Notes: a model not told the origin generated them from the letters alone. 7,391 bases of DNA from an uncultured Acidobacteriota bacterium (GCA_946480545.1 CAMLKY010000089.1:1-7391); one strand, 5' to 3'; positions 1 to 6,008 are shown, counted from the first letter of the stretch. Program-made: numbers and translations.

Positions 1-389
1 CGGCAAAGTATCTCGCGCCGGACTTGCTCGCATGTCCGGCGAAACTGAAGGCGCGTTACGATCAAAACCGCGAACTTGGCGACAAACGACGCGGCAAAGG
101 CGAGCACGAACAGCAAGAGAATGGAAACTAGAAATTCGAGAGTAAAGACGGAGTCTCCGCGAGCGATGACGTATCCGACTCCGAACGTAAGAACAGCGAC
201 CAGCGTAACTGCACCGGCATTACAGCCGCACCGTTTATGAAAACGATTGAGACTTTGTTCCCATCGGATCTGCGCTGCCCTGGGGACGTCGTCGAAATTG
301 AACCTTACCGGAGCACGCAGAAAGATTCCGTTCACCCGACGATCGGACGGGAGTGCTTCGAGTTCCGGGATTGTGCGAACCACTCGCAT
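1..389 (-). CDS. Two-helix membrane protein, unknown function, C-terminus cut by window edge
   Basis: I do not recognise the family. Read leftward from the ATG at 387-389, the frame is open for 129 codons and leaves the window without a stop. The frame is closed upstream by a TGA about 22 codons before the ATG, and no other ATG, GTG or TTG lies between, so this start is well fixed. Residues 1-57 are soluble and basic (RVNGIFLRAPVRFNF, then RWEQSLNRF). A first hydrophobic helix spans about 58-77, a short loop follows (ARGDSVFT), and a second, longer helix spans about 85-113. After that comes a basic stretch (TRLQFRRTCEQVRRE). By the positive-inside tendency both ends would face the cytoplasm, with a short external loop. 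Codon use and the hydrophobic pattern support real coding. There is no clear Shine-Dalgarno sequence before the start, and a perfect hairpin lies 23 bp upstream. Its neighbour to the right is also leftward but is separated by a strong terminator, so this is a separate transcription unit. Confidence 0.75.
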   Translation of the reverse strand, partial: MRVVRTIPELEALPSDRRVNGIFLRAPVRFNFDDVPRAAQIRWEQSLNRFHKRCGCNAGAVTLVAVLTFGVGYVIARGDSVFTLEFLVSILLLFVLAFAASFVAKFAVLIVTRLQFRRTCEQVRREILC

Positions 390-411
390 CTTGATGCAAT
401 TGGAGTCCGCG

Positions 412-431
412 GGTGACTGCCGCCAGTCACC
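412..431. repeat. Perfect 8-bp inverted repeat with 4-nt loop in the leader of the membrane-protein gene
   Basis: GGTGACTG at 412-419 pairs exactly with CAGTCACC at 424-431 around a CCGC loop. It ends 23 bp upstream of the leftward start codon at 389. No T-run follows on either strand, so it is not an ordinary intrinsic terminator. It could be a leader RNA hairpin or a protein-binding operator; the sequence does not decide between them. Confidence 0.55.
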
Positions 432-606
432 AGGCGTGTCAGGAGGTCAGAGACCGGACCGCTTCCCTTACTCGATAGAAGCTTGGAATTTGGAGAATCG
501 AAGACGAGCTGGGATTGACCAAGGTTCAAGCTGAAAATGTTAGTGATAATTCGTGAATAGATCTCACGAGCTTTCTTGACACCCACGCTGCTTGAAATGA
601 GAGCCT

Positions 607-635
607 AATATATTGCACTCCGCGCGAAAACGCAA
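607..635 (-). promoter_or_regulatory. Possible leftward promoter for the membrane-protein gene
   Basis: Read on the minus strand, TTGCGT (630-635) is followed by a 17-bp spacer and TATATT (607-612). The -10 matches consensus at 5 of 6 positions and the -35 at only 3 of 6. The spacing is ideal. Transcription would start near 600, giving a leader of about 210 nt. This is a weak candidate. Confidence 0.25.
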
Positions 636-716
636 TCAACATGTTCGCAAGCGAAACTCCGAGCCTTGCGGTCGCGAATGCGGGCCTAGCGAGTCGAACG
701 GGATCTCGCGAGCATG

Positions 717-752
717 AAAAAAAATCCCGCCGACTGTCTAACATCGGCGGGA
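717..752 (-). terminator. Intrinsic terminator after the sigma-like gene
   Basis: Read leftward, TCCCGCCGA (from 744-752) pairs perfectly over 9 bp with TCGGCGGGA (from 725-733) across a 10-nt loop, followed directly by eight T (A717-A724 on the plus strand). It lies 52 bp beyond the stop codon of the gene at 805-1956. The plus strand has no matching T-run, so it acts leftward only. This is a textbook Rho-independent terminator. Confidence 0.88.
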
Positions 753-804
753 CCGTTTCCACTATGGCGAGGCGTGGATGGGATCGTTAAAGGGGGAGAG
801 ACTT

Positions 805-1956
805 TTAAGCTGGGACGTTTTCGGTTGTGACCGCGAGCATCTCGCGCACTCGGCGTTTGAGGGCTTTCTCGAATTGGCGAGCCTCGTTTACACCACCGAA
901 CGAAAGTTGAGCGAGGTTTGCTTCGATACGTTTTCTATAATCCGACACGAGCGAATCAGATACACCGAGCATCTCGGCTACTTCGAGTTGGGTTCCGCTA
1001 TCCGAGATCAGGTAGCAATGCCACAACACGTTGATCATCCGGTCGTATTGCTTTTCCTTTCCACGGACAGACTTACTGAGGCTCTTCAGGAAATTATCCA
1101 CGAAACCCGCGGCTTCATTCTCCGCTTCGTTTCTTAAGAAATCTTCTTCAGGGGTCTCGCGGATGTCCGGCACCTCGAAATGTGCCTTGTCATCGTCTTC
1201 GCTATCGCCTGAACCGCCGACCGGAACCAGGTGGATGTCCATGATCGGCAACCGAGACATTACAAACGAACGAAGCGAACGGACGTCGACAGGCGAGTCG
1301 ATCGCTTTGAAGACCCGCACGATCAGCTTTTCGAGCTCGACGTTGCTGATGACGATCTGAGCATCGCCTGTGCACCCGACCATGCGGGTATCGCGCTTCT
1401 GAAATGAAACGGTCTTTACGCGCTCGTCCATCTCCTGAACGTCGCGATGCATCTTTTCGGTGCTCCAATCCGCGAGCCCGTAAAGCCGATCTGCAAGGCG
1501 GCGGTGAGCTTCGGGATTACCGATGTTGTCAAAGCGACGGAATGTCGGGCTGGTCTGAACAAGAGTCGAGATGCGGCGTGCGAGACGATACGATTCCGGA
1601 TACCGCTTCCGAAGCTCGGCCGTCAGCATATTGGTCAGCTCGATCTGGCTGATCTCGGCCTCGACCTCCGCATCGCTCATGCCTGTGTCGAGGTAATGCT
1701 GGAAGCGTTCTTTGCTGAGGAGTGCGACGAAAAGTTCCTGCGTTAGGTCGGTGTATGCGTTGTATCTTCCCTCTTCCACAAGAAAGCCCGCGCGCTTCGA
1801 CGCCCGCACTAACGGGTGTGAGGAAACGATGCGATGGAGCTCGATCCAGATCTGATTTACATCAGACGCGTTAAGGCTTTCGTTCCATTTGCCGACCTTA
1901 ACCTGTTTATTTTGGATCGATCGCGGCAGACGCTCCTGCGATTTGGGTGAATTCAT
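805..1956 (-). CDS. Sigma-70-like helix-turn-helix regulator (383 aa), divergent family
   Basis: This is a cytoplasmic protein with no signal peptide or membrane segment. The N-terminal third has a stretch reminiscent of sigma region 2 (YTDLTQELFVALLSKERF, about 68-85, like the DLVQE-type helix that binds core polymerase), followed by charged helices (about 95-140). The middle is acidic (GSGDSEDDDK, 248-257). The C-terminus has a helix-turn-helix (LEVAEMLGVSDSLVSDYRKR, about 324-343) in the position and style of sigma region 4, then a basic tail. The length exceeds an ECF sigma factor (about 180-200 aa) and the middle is unlike region 3. It may therefore be a divergent sigma factor or a DNA-binding regulator that shares only the architecture. 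Start is ATG at 1954-1956 with no clear Shine-Dalgarno sequence; a promoter candidate lies about 100 bp upstream. The gene ends before a strong terminator. The nearest gene on the other side is a small zinc-finger protein of anti-sigma type, which fits a regulator pair. The gene itself is certain; the role is inferred. Confidence 0.8.
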   Translation of the reverse strand: MNSPKSQERLPRSIQNKQVKVGKWNESLNASDVNQIWIELHRIVSSHPLVRASKRAGFLVEEGRYNAYTDLTQELFVALLSKERFQHYLDTGMSDAEVEAEISQIELTNMLTAELRKRYPESYRLARRISTLVQTSPTFRRFDNIGNPEAHRRLADRLYGLADWSTEKMHRDVQEMDERVKTVSFQKRDTRMVGCTGDAQIVISNVELEKLIVRVFKAIDSPVDVRSLRSFVMSRLPIMDIHLVPVGGSGDSEDDDKAHFEVPDIRETPEEDFLRNEAENEAAGFVDNFLKSLSKSVRGKEKQYDRMINVLWHCYLISDSGTQLEVAEMLGVSDSLVSDYRKRIEANLAQLSFGGVNEARQFEKALKRRVREMLAVTTENVPA

Positions 1957-2054
1957 AAAAGGCGTTGCGATCTGGAAAGTTACGTAGAGCTAACGCAGAG
2001 AGACGGTAGCCGTCACTGTTTTTGAATCGCAATTGTTTTTGGTAGAAGAACTGG

Positions 2055-2083
2055 AAAATCGACTGGCCGAGCAGCAATGTCAA
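2055..2083 (-). promoter_or_regulatory. Possible leftward promoter for the sigma-like gene
   Basis: On the minus strand, a perfect TTGACA (2078-2083) is followed by a 17-bp spacer and GATTTT (2055-2060). The -35 is consensus; the -10 matches only 3 of 6. Transcription would start near 2048, with a leader of about 90 nt to the ATG at 1956. Confidence 0.3.
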
Positions 2084-2197
2084 TTTTGGGCTGGTGGGTC
2101 GCGGGACTCGGGGTGTTCCTCACTACCGACAGTAAGATACTAGCAGTTATTCCAGCCGAGGGCAATACTTTTTTGGCCCTTGTTTTACGCAGTTGGC

Positions 2198-2212
2198 CGC
2201 TCAAACTGAGCG
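2198..2212. repeat. 6-bp inverted repeat with 3-nt loop
   Basis: CGCTCA (2198-2203) and TGAGCG (2207-2212) flank AAC. The half-site CTGAGCG occurs again as a direct copy at 2253-2259, 47 bp away. This could be a regulator-binding site in the divergent intergenic region, but short repeats of this size also occur by chance. Confidence 0.3.
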
Positions 2213-2459
2213 TAGTAATCGTCCGAAAAACCACGACTCGATCGGCGACACCCTGAGCGCAGATCGCCTATACGTGTGGTCCTTTTAGCGACACAACACT
2301 GGCCTCGAGTTACTTCAGCGGATTGTACTGACAACGGTCTCGAGCCGGTATACGCTGTTCTGGAACCTCAAGAGCATTAGGGATTTAATTCGTCGTAACA
2401 GATAATTTGAGCAACCCATAAATGCGCGGTACATGCGTTGCCGGCGCGAAGTGCGGATT

Positions 2460-2744
2460 ATGACGAGCCCGACTGGAAGTTTTTGTAAGACCGGGGACTG
2501 CCCGGCGTCTGAGATGCTTTTGTCGTTTCTAAATGGAACGGCCGAATGCGCTGGCGATATCAGCGCTCATCTGAGCGAGTGTGAGTTCTGCGACGCCGAG
2601 GTCGCATTCTACCGGCTTTATCCTCCCGTAGAGGAAAGCGTTGTTATCGAGGAAATGCCCGCCGCTTTGCATGAGCTGGCCGAGGCACTTTTGCAGAAGA
2701 AACGCGATCTCGCGCCGCTGTACAAACTAGTCGGTGCAGACTAG
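2460..2744 (+). CDS. Small soluble zinc-finger, anti-sigma-like protein (94 aa)
   Basis: The protein resembles the zinc-binding anti-sigma (ZAS, zf-HC2) fold. It has a Cys-Pro followed by a helical segment (DCPASEMLLSFLNG, 13-26), then HLSECEFC at 37-44, the classic His-x3-Cys-x2-Cys zinc motif. Cys9, Cys14 and Cys30 are candidates for the fourth ligand. The C-terminal half is acidic then helical (about 62-94), with no membrane helix, so it would act in the cytoplasm. I chose ATG 2460 over the in-frame ATG at 2433 because homology-like sequence begins after it and a weak purine-rich stretch (GCGAAG) precedes it. It is encoded divergently from the sigma-like gene, which suggests a regulator and its partner; direct anti-sigma activity is inferred. 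Its stop codon overlaps that of the converging acyl-CoA synthetase. Confidence 0.75.
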   Translation: MTSPTGSFCKTGDCPASEMLLSFLNGTAECAGDISAHLSECEFCDAEVAFYRLYPPVEESVVIEEMPAALHELAEALLQKKRDLAPLYKLVGAD

Positions 2745-4567
2745 CCGCATATCTCGTCGATCGCTTCCTGATATTTTTCGTCGATGACCCCGCGTTTGAT
2801 CTTCAGCGTCGGGGTCATTTCGCCTTTGTCGATCGAGAATTCTCTTGGCAACAAGTAGATCCGCTTGACCCGTTCGTAGTCGCTCAATTCGCGCGTAAGC
2901 TCGAGAGCTTCTCGCTGCACCCGCTTGATGACGTGCGGATTCTCGCAGAGCTCTTCCCGGGTGCCGTCAGCCTCGATTCCCTCTTCCTTCAAGACCTCTT
3001 TCAACGCTTCCCAATCCGGCACGATCAAGGCTCCGACCTGCTTACGTCCGCTTCCGACCACGATCGGCTGCGAGACCAGCGGACTTTGTTTCAAAAGGCT
3101 CTCAACCTGAAGCGGTGCGATGTATTTCCCGTTCGACAGTTTGAAGAGGTCCTTCAGACGATCGGTCACGTAGAAGTGACCGTCATTGTCCATATATCCA
3201 ACATCGCCGGTGTGATAGAAACCTTCCGCGTCGATAGCTCTCGAGGTCTCATCAGGGTTGTTGTAGTAGCCCTGCATCACATTTCGCCCCCGGATCAGGA
3301 TCTCGCCATCCGCTTCGGCGATCCGCATCTCGATGCCTTCGAACGGAACCCCGATCGATCCGACCTTGTTGTCGTCCGGTCGATTCGCCGAGACCACGCA
3401 CGCTTCGGTCATTCCGTAACCTTGCAGGATCGGTATGCCCGCGGCCCAGAAAGCGTATGAGAGTTTCTTCGAAAGAGGAGCGCCGCCCGAGACGAAAAAG
3501 CGCAGGCGGCCGCCGACACCGTCGCGCCATTTCGAGAATACGAGCCTGCTCGCGATCGAGTGCTTTGCTGCAAGAACCGGCGAGACTCCCCGATGCATGT
3601 CTTTGGCTTCCCAGTAGTCCTGTCCGACCTCGAGAGCCCAGTCGAAAAGTCTGGTCTTGAATCCGCCCGCCGCCTTCCCCTTCTTTACGATCTTGTGATA
3701 GACCTGCTCGAACAGGCGCGGCACTGCCGTCATGATCGTCGGCTTTACCTCCTGTAGATACGCTGCGATCTGCTCAAAGGCGGCACAGTAGTGGATCGAC
3801 ACGCCGTTCGAGCATAGAACGTAGAACACGGTTCTCTCGAAGATGTGCGAGAGGGGAAGGACGGCCAAGCTGCGATCCGTATTTTTTATGGGCAGGCCGT
3901 TCGAGATCGCGACGATGTTCGAGACGAAGTTATCGTGCGTAAGCATTACACCTTTCGGCTCACCCGTCGTACCGGACGTGTAAATGATGGTCGCAAGATC
4001 GCCGGCCTTTATCTTGGCAAGCTCGTCCTCGAACACCGAGTTTTCGGTTTCGCTAAGTTCCCGGCCCTGTTGCTCGATCGATTCAAGCGAGATCGCCCTC
4101 TGGTCGTTTTCGGGCAATGCATCGGAATCAAAGAACACCAACTTCTCTAGCCGCTCGACGCTCCGGAGAGCTTCTTCGGCGTGCTTGAAAAGCTTCTTGC
4201 CGGAAATGCAGAGCATCTTCGCACCCGAGTTCTCGAGTATGTAACGGATCTGCTCAACGGCTTGCGTCGTGTAGATCGGGACATTGACGGCTCGAAGCGA
4301 AAGGATCGCGAGATCTGTAAGCGACCACTCGGGACGGTTCTCGGATATGATCGCGATCCGGTCGCCCGCTCTCACACCAAGGTTGGCGAGGCCGGTAGCA
4401 ATGCGTTTGACTCGCTCTATCGCTTCGGTCCCAGAAAGTCGATGCCATGTATCGCCGATCTTATAGGCAAGTGCGTCCGGCTTGCTGTTTCGACGAAACG
4501 ATTCTATGCAGAAGTGAGGAATCGTCTGAGGAATGTGTTCAAATCCAATCAGATTTTCAGCGTTCAT
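2741..4567 (-). CDS. Long-chain fatty acid--CoA ligase (AMP-forming), FadD15-like
   Basis: This enzyme activates a fatty acid with ATP to an acyl-AMP and then forms acyl-CoA, feeding beta-oxidation or lipid synthesis. It is about 608 aa, the usual length for this class. From the N-terminus, the sequence shows the phosphate-binding loop YTSGTTGEPKG (about 196-206), GYGMTE of the adenine/acyl site (about 383-388), YHTGD with the ribose-binding Asp (about 451-455), DRLKDLFKLSNGKYI at the hinge (about 469-483), and a C-terminal MTPTLKIKR that carries the likely catalytic Lys. All core motifs are intact. I chose ATG 4567: a good promoter has its -35 at 4628-4633, so an in-frame TTG start at 4633 would lie inside the promoter. 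There is no clear Shine-Dalgarno sequence. It diverges from the GNAT gene and converges on the zinc-finger gene, with stop codons sharing CTAG. Chain-length preference cannot be read from sequence. Confidence 0.93.
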   Translation of the reverse strand: MNAENLIGFEHIPQTIPHFCIESFRRNSKPDALAYKIGDTWHRLSGTEAIERVKRIATGLANLGVRAGDRIAIISENRPEWSLTDLAILSLRAVNVPIYTTQAVEQIRYILENSGAKMLCISGKKLFKHAEEALRSVERLEKLVFFDSDALPENDQRAISLESIEQQGRELSETENSVFEDELAKIKAGDLATIIYTSGTTGEPKGVMLTHDNFVSNIVAISNGLPIKNTDRSLAVLPLSHIFERTVFYVLCSNGVSIHYCAAFEQIAAYLQEVKPTIMTAVPRLFEQVYHKIVKKGKAAGGFKTRLFDWALEVGQDYWEAKDMHRGVSPVLAAKHSIASRLVFSKWRDGVGGRLRFFVSGGAPLSKKLSYAFWAAGIPILQGYGMTEACVVSANRPDDNKVGSIGVPFEGIEMRIAEADGEILIRGRNVMQGYYNNPDETSRAIDAEGFYHTGDVGYMDNDGHFYVTDRLKDLFKLSNGKYIAPLQVESLLKQSPLVSQPIVVGSGRKQVGALIVPDWEALKEVLKEEGIEADGTREELCENPHVIKRVQREALELTRELSDYERVKRIYLLPREFSIDKGEMTPTLKIKRGVIDEKYQEAIDEICG

Positions 4568-4604
4568 CGTCGCACGTGAGTGAAAAGACAGTACTTTACG
4601 GATG

Positions 4605-4633
4605 ACCATATTCTTACAGAACAAGCACGTCAA
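4605..4633 (-). promoter_or_regulatory. Leftward promoter of the acyl-CoA ligase gene
   Basis: On the minus strand, TTGACG (4628-4633, 5 of 6) is followed by a 17-bp spacer and TATGGT (4605-4610, 4 of 6). Transcription would begin near 4598, about 30 nt before the ATG at 4567. It supports the shorter ligase start. Confidence 0.5.
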
Positions 4634-4641
4634 AGTCCATC

Positions 4642-4668
4642 AGTTGCAAACTCGTGCCGGTGGCAACT
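4642..4668. repeat. Operator-like inverted repeat over the GNAT promoter
   Basis: AGTTGC (4642-4647) and GCAACT (4663-4668) form a perfect 6-bp inverted repeat with centres 21 bp apart, two helical turns. That spacing suits a dimeric DNA-binding protein on one face of the helix. The first arm overlaps the predicted -35 and the second touches the -10 of the GNAT promoter. Chance occurrence cannot be excluded. Confidence 0.35.
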
Positions 4669-4673
4669 AATAT
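4644..4673 (+). promoter_or_regulatory. Possible rightward promoter of the GNAT-DUF6916 pair
   Basis: TTGCAA (4644-4649, 4 of 6), an 18-bp spacer and TAATAT (4668-4673, 4 of 6). Transcription would begin near 4680, only about 5 nt before the ATG at 4685, giving an almost leaderless message. This matches the absence of a Shine-Dalgarno sequence there. Confidence 0.35.
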
Positions 4674-4684
4674 TCGAACGAACG

Positions 4685-5188
4685 ATGGAAGCCGCCTCGA
4701 GATCCGTGGACGATCGAATATCCTCACGCCCGGTCGTAATGCCGGACGATGAACCGTTTCTAAAGGAGCTGTACTCGTCTACTCGCGAAGTCCTCGCAGC
4801 CGTATTCCCCGAAAAGCAAATGCTCGACCAGATGCTCGCTATCCAGTACCAAGGTCAGGCACTGACTTACGCCGAGCATTTCCCGGATGCGAAGCATGAG
4901 ATTGTAATGCTCGATGGTGAACCCGTCGGGCGGACGATGATCCAGTGGCGTCCCGACATCACCTACTTTATCGATTTCGCTGTGCTACCAACTGGGCGGG
5001 GCTTGGGAATCGGGTCGTGGATCTTACGACAGACCTACGAAGAATCCCGCAGGCGAGGTGTTCCGATGGCGTTTCATGTGGAGAAGGGCAATCGGGCCAT
5101 CAACCTGTATCTGAGGCTCGGCATCAAGATCAAAGCTGATGAAGGAACTCACTTCTACATGGTGTGGGATACGGACCAGGATAGTTAA
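4685..5188 (+). CDS. GNAT-family N-acetyltransferase (167 aa)
   Basis: The protein would transfer an acetyl group from acetyl-CoA to an amine; the acceptor is unknown. It begins with a typical GNAT first strand and helix (RPVVMPDDEPFLKELYSSTR, about 15-34). EIVMLDGEPVGRTMI (about 72-86) forms the central strands. IDFAVLPTGRGLGIGSWIL (about 96-114) is motif A, with the acetyl-CoA pyrophosphate loop R-G-L-G-I-G. NRAINLYLRLGIKI (136-149) is the conserved motif B region. All acetyl-CoA contacts are present. An in-frame GTG at 4580 would add 35 residues without GNAT character and would start upstream of the predicted promoter, so ATG 4685 is preferred. No Shine-Dalgarno sequence is visible. The stop is 6 nt before the next start, so the two genes are probably translated from one message. 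In my recollection this GNAT subtype commonly sits beside tail-collar (MdpB) and DUF6916 genes, as here. Confidence 0.88.
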   Translation: MEAASRSVDDRISSRPVVMPDDEPFLKELYSSTREVLAAVFPEKQMLDQMLAIQYQGQALTYAEHFPDAKHEIVMLDGEPVGRTMIQWRPDITYFIDFAVLPTGRGLGIGSWILRQTYEESRRRGVPMAFHVEKGNRAINLYLRLGIKIKADEGTHFYMVWDTDQDS

Positions 5189-5194
5189 ACGATT

Positions 5195-5494
5195 ATGCTG
5201 ACCGAATTTGATCGCGATGCTTTTGCAGAGGCCATCGACACCGTTTTCACGCTCACCGCCCAGAGCGGACAAGTCGACCTGAAACTCGCCGAAGTTAGCG
5301 AGCTGAGAGAAACGCCGCGGCATCGAGCTTTCTCACTGGTATTTGTGGTCCCGGCTGGCTACTTCGTCGATCAGGGATTGTACGACCTTCAAAACGAACG
5401 GCTGGGCGCAATGCAGCTCTTTCTTGTTCCGATCGGTACAAGAGAGAACTGCCAGGAGCTTGAATCTGTGTTTAACTTCCTGAAAACCGGGTGA
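5195..5494 (+). CDS. DUF6916-like protein, cytoplasmic (99 aa)
   Basis: This is a small single-domain protein of unknown function with no signal peptide or membrane helix. The pattern is that of the DUF6916 group: an N-terminal helix (about 5-15), a strand ending at AQSGQVDLKLAEVSEL (22-37), AFSLVFVVPAG (45-55), DQGLYDLQNERLG (59-71) and a C-terminal strand LFLVPIG (75-81). The segments from 22 on match the Tat-exported protein encoded immediately downstream on the other strand (DQGLY against DQGIY, LVP in both, EV-x2-L in both). It follows the GNAT gene after 6 nt and is probably co-transcribed with it. Its TGA stop directly abuts the TGA of the converging paralogue with no bases between. 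The family assignment is from pattern recognition, not a search. Confidence 0.8.
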   Translation: MLTEFDRDAFAEAIDTVFTLTAQSGQVDLKLAEVSELRETPRHRAFSLVFVVPAGYFVDQGLYDLQNERLGAMQLFLVPIGTRENCQELESVFNFLKTG

Positions 5495-5929
5495 TCAGCG
5501 CTTCAGGTTGTTCACGATAATCTCGAAGTCGGTCCGATGGCGGTCTGTAGGAACCAAAAGGGCCGAGAACTTGCCGCTCGTTGCTCCACGAATTTCGTAG
5601 ATACCCTGATCAAGCGTCACCCGTTGGTGGTTCTTGAAGATAGCGGAGAAGCACTCGCCCGAGTATCCAACCTTTGTATTCGCCTTTCGCTGCAGCCCAT
5701 TCACCTCTGTCAATACCAGCTCAACTGGGTGGCCTTGGGCGGAAGTCGCTATGAACGAACGCCCGATCAGACGTCGAACTTCGCTCTCTTTCATCGCAAG
5801 AAGTCCGGTGGGACTAGTAGCGGGCACGTCTGCGGCGTTAGCCACTGCGGTCGCAACGGCGTTGCCGGAAACCGCTAAGGCTCCGGCGGCACCCAGCGAT
5901 TGAACAAACTTTCTGCGGTCGATTCTCAT
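5495..5929 (-). CDS. Tat-exported DUF6916-like protein (144 aa)
   Basis: The N-terminus is a twin-arginine signal: IDRRKFVQSLGAAGALAVSG (3-22), with Arg5-Arg6 followed by K-F and a weakly hydrophobic Ala-rich core. A likely signal-peptidase site follows ANA at 30-32. The mature part holds one DUF6916-like domain: a helix and turn (about 45-60), GHPVELVLTEVNGL (66-79), CFSAIFKN (93-100), LDQGIYEIRG (106-115) and FSALLVPTD (121-129). Export by Tat implies folding, possibly with a cofactor or partner, before transport to the periplasm or beyond; that is inference. A strong Shine-Dalgarno AAGGAG (plus-strand 5938-5943) lies 8 nt before the ATG, and a promoter lies just upstream. It diverges from the tail-collar gene and shares an inverted repeat with its promoter. 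It converges on the cytoplasmic paralogue. The domain's function is unknown. Confidence 0.85.
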   Translation of the reverse strand: MRIDRRKFVQSLGAAGALAVSGNAVATAVANAADVPATSPTGLLAMKESEVRRLIGRSFIATSAQGHPVELVLTEVNGLQRKANTKVGYSGECFSAIFKNHQRVTLDQGIYEIRGATSGKFSALLVPTDRHRTDFEIIVNNLKR

Positions 5930-5964
5930 TGAACAGTCTCCTTAGGGTCGAGGATGGTTAAGAG

Positions 5965-5993
5965 ATTCTATTCCCGAACACATAAATTCACAA
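5965..5993 (-). promoter_or_regulatory. Leftward promoter of the Tat-DUF6916 gene
   Basis: On the minus strand, TTGTGA (5988-5993, 4 of 6), a 17-bp spacer and TAGAAT (5965-5970, 5 of 6). Transcription would begin near 5958, giving a leader of about 29 nt that contains the AAGGAG ribosome site. The -35 lies in one arm of the inverted repeat at 5989-6008. Confidence 0.45.
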
Positions 5994-6008
5994 GAAAAAA
6001 ATCTTGTG
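5989..6008. promoter_or_regulatory. Shared operator-like inverted repeat between divergent promoters
   Basis: CACAAGA (5989-5995) and TCTTGTG (6002-6008) are perfect 7-bp arms around six A. The left arm carries the leftward -35 box and the right arm the rightward -35 box, so one bound protein could control both genes. As RNA it would form a hairpin, but at the -35 it is not expected to be transcribed from either promoter. An operator role is inferred from position. Confidence 0.5.

Larger units (their letters stand above)
390..716. other. Gene-free stretch upstream of the membrane-protein gene
   Basis: I see no convincing gene here. The open frames in this stretch have no family-like sequence, lack ribosome-binding sites and either overlap the membrane-protein start or run through the terminator at 717-752. 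What it holds is a perfect hairpin (412-431), a possible leftward promoter (607-635) and a small GGTC-AGA-GACC repeat at 445-455. If the promoter is used, the membrane-protein message has a leader of about 210 nt, long enough for regulation. Confidence 0.6.
1957..2459. other. Gene-free regulatory stretch between the sigma-like and zinc-finger genes
   Basis: About 500 bp lie between two divergent genes with no convincing coding sequence. The longest leftward open frame (2013-2234) has no recognisable features. The stretch holds a leftward promoter candidate (2055-2083), a 6-bp hairpin (2198-2212), a 5-bp hairpin GACGG-TAG-CCGTC (2002-2014), and a GATAAT at 2401-2406 that could be a -10 for the zinc-finger gene but has no good -35. 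I saw no tRNA or riboswitch signature. The length is unusual for such small neighbours and leaves room for complex control or a small RNA. Confidence 0.5.

Noticed and set aside
575..612. Rightward promoter from TTGACA near 575 to TAATAT near 606
   Set aside because: The spacer is about 24 bp, too long, and no rightward gene follows.
247..762. Several 78-95 aa open frames on both strands
   Set aside because: They have low-complexity or Arg/Ser-rich peptides, no ribosome-binding site and no family-like pattern. One runs through the terminator at 717-752; another begins at a GTG and overlaps the better-supported membrane-protein gene.
2013..2234. Leftward 73-aa open frame in the regulator intergenic region
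   Set aside because: No motif, poor initiation context, and it spans the promoter candidate and hairpin. Most likely chance.
2433..2459. Upstream ATG of the zinc-finger gene adding nine residues
   Set aside because: The added residues are Arg-rich and not family-like, and there is no Shine-Dalgarno sequence; ATG 2460 has a weak one.
4568..4633. Longer ligase start at a TTG at 4633
   Set aside because: It overlaps the -35 of a good promoter and adds 22 residues with no resemblance to the ligase family.
4580..4684. Longer GNAT start at a GTG at 4580
   Set aside because: It adds 35 residues without GNAT character and lies upstream of the predicted promoter, within the divergent ligase leader.
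5989..6008. Inverted repeat with A-tract as an intrinsic terminator
   Set aside because: The A-run is in the loop rather than after the stem, and the repeat lies at the -35 of two promoters between divergent genes, where no transcript needs to end.
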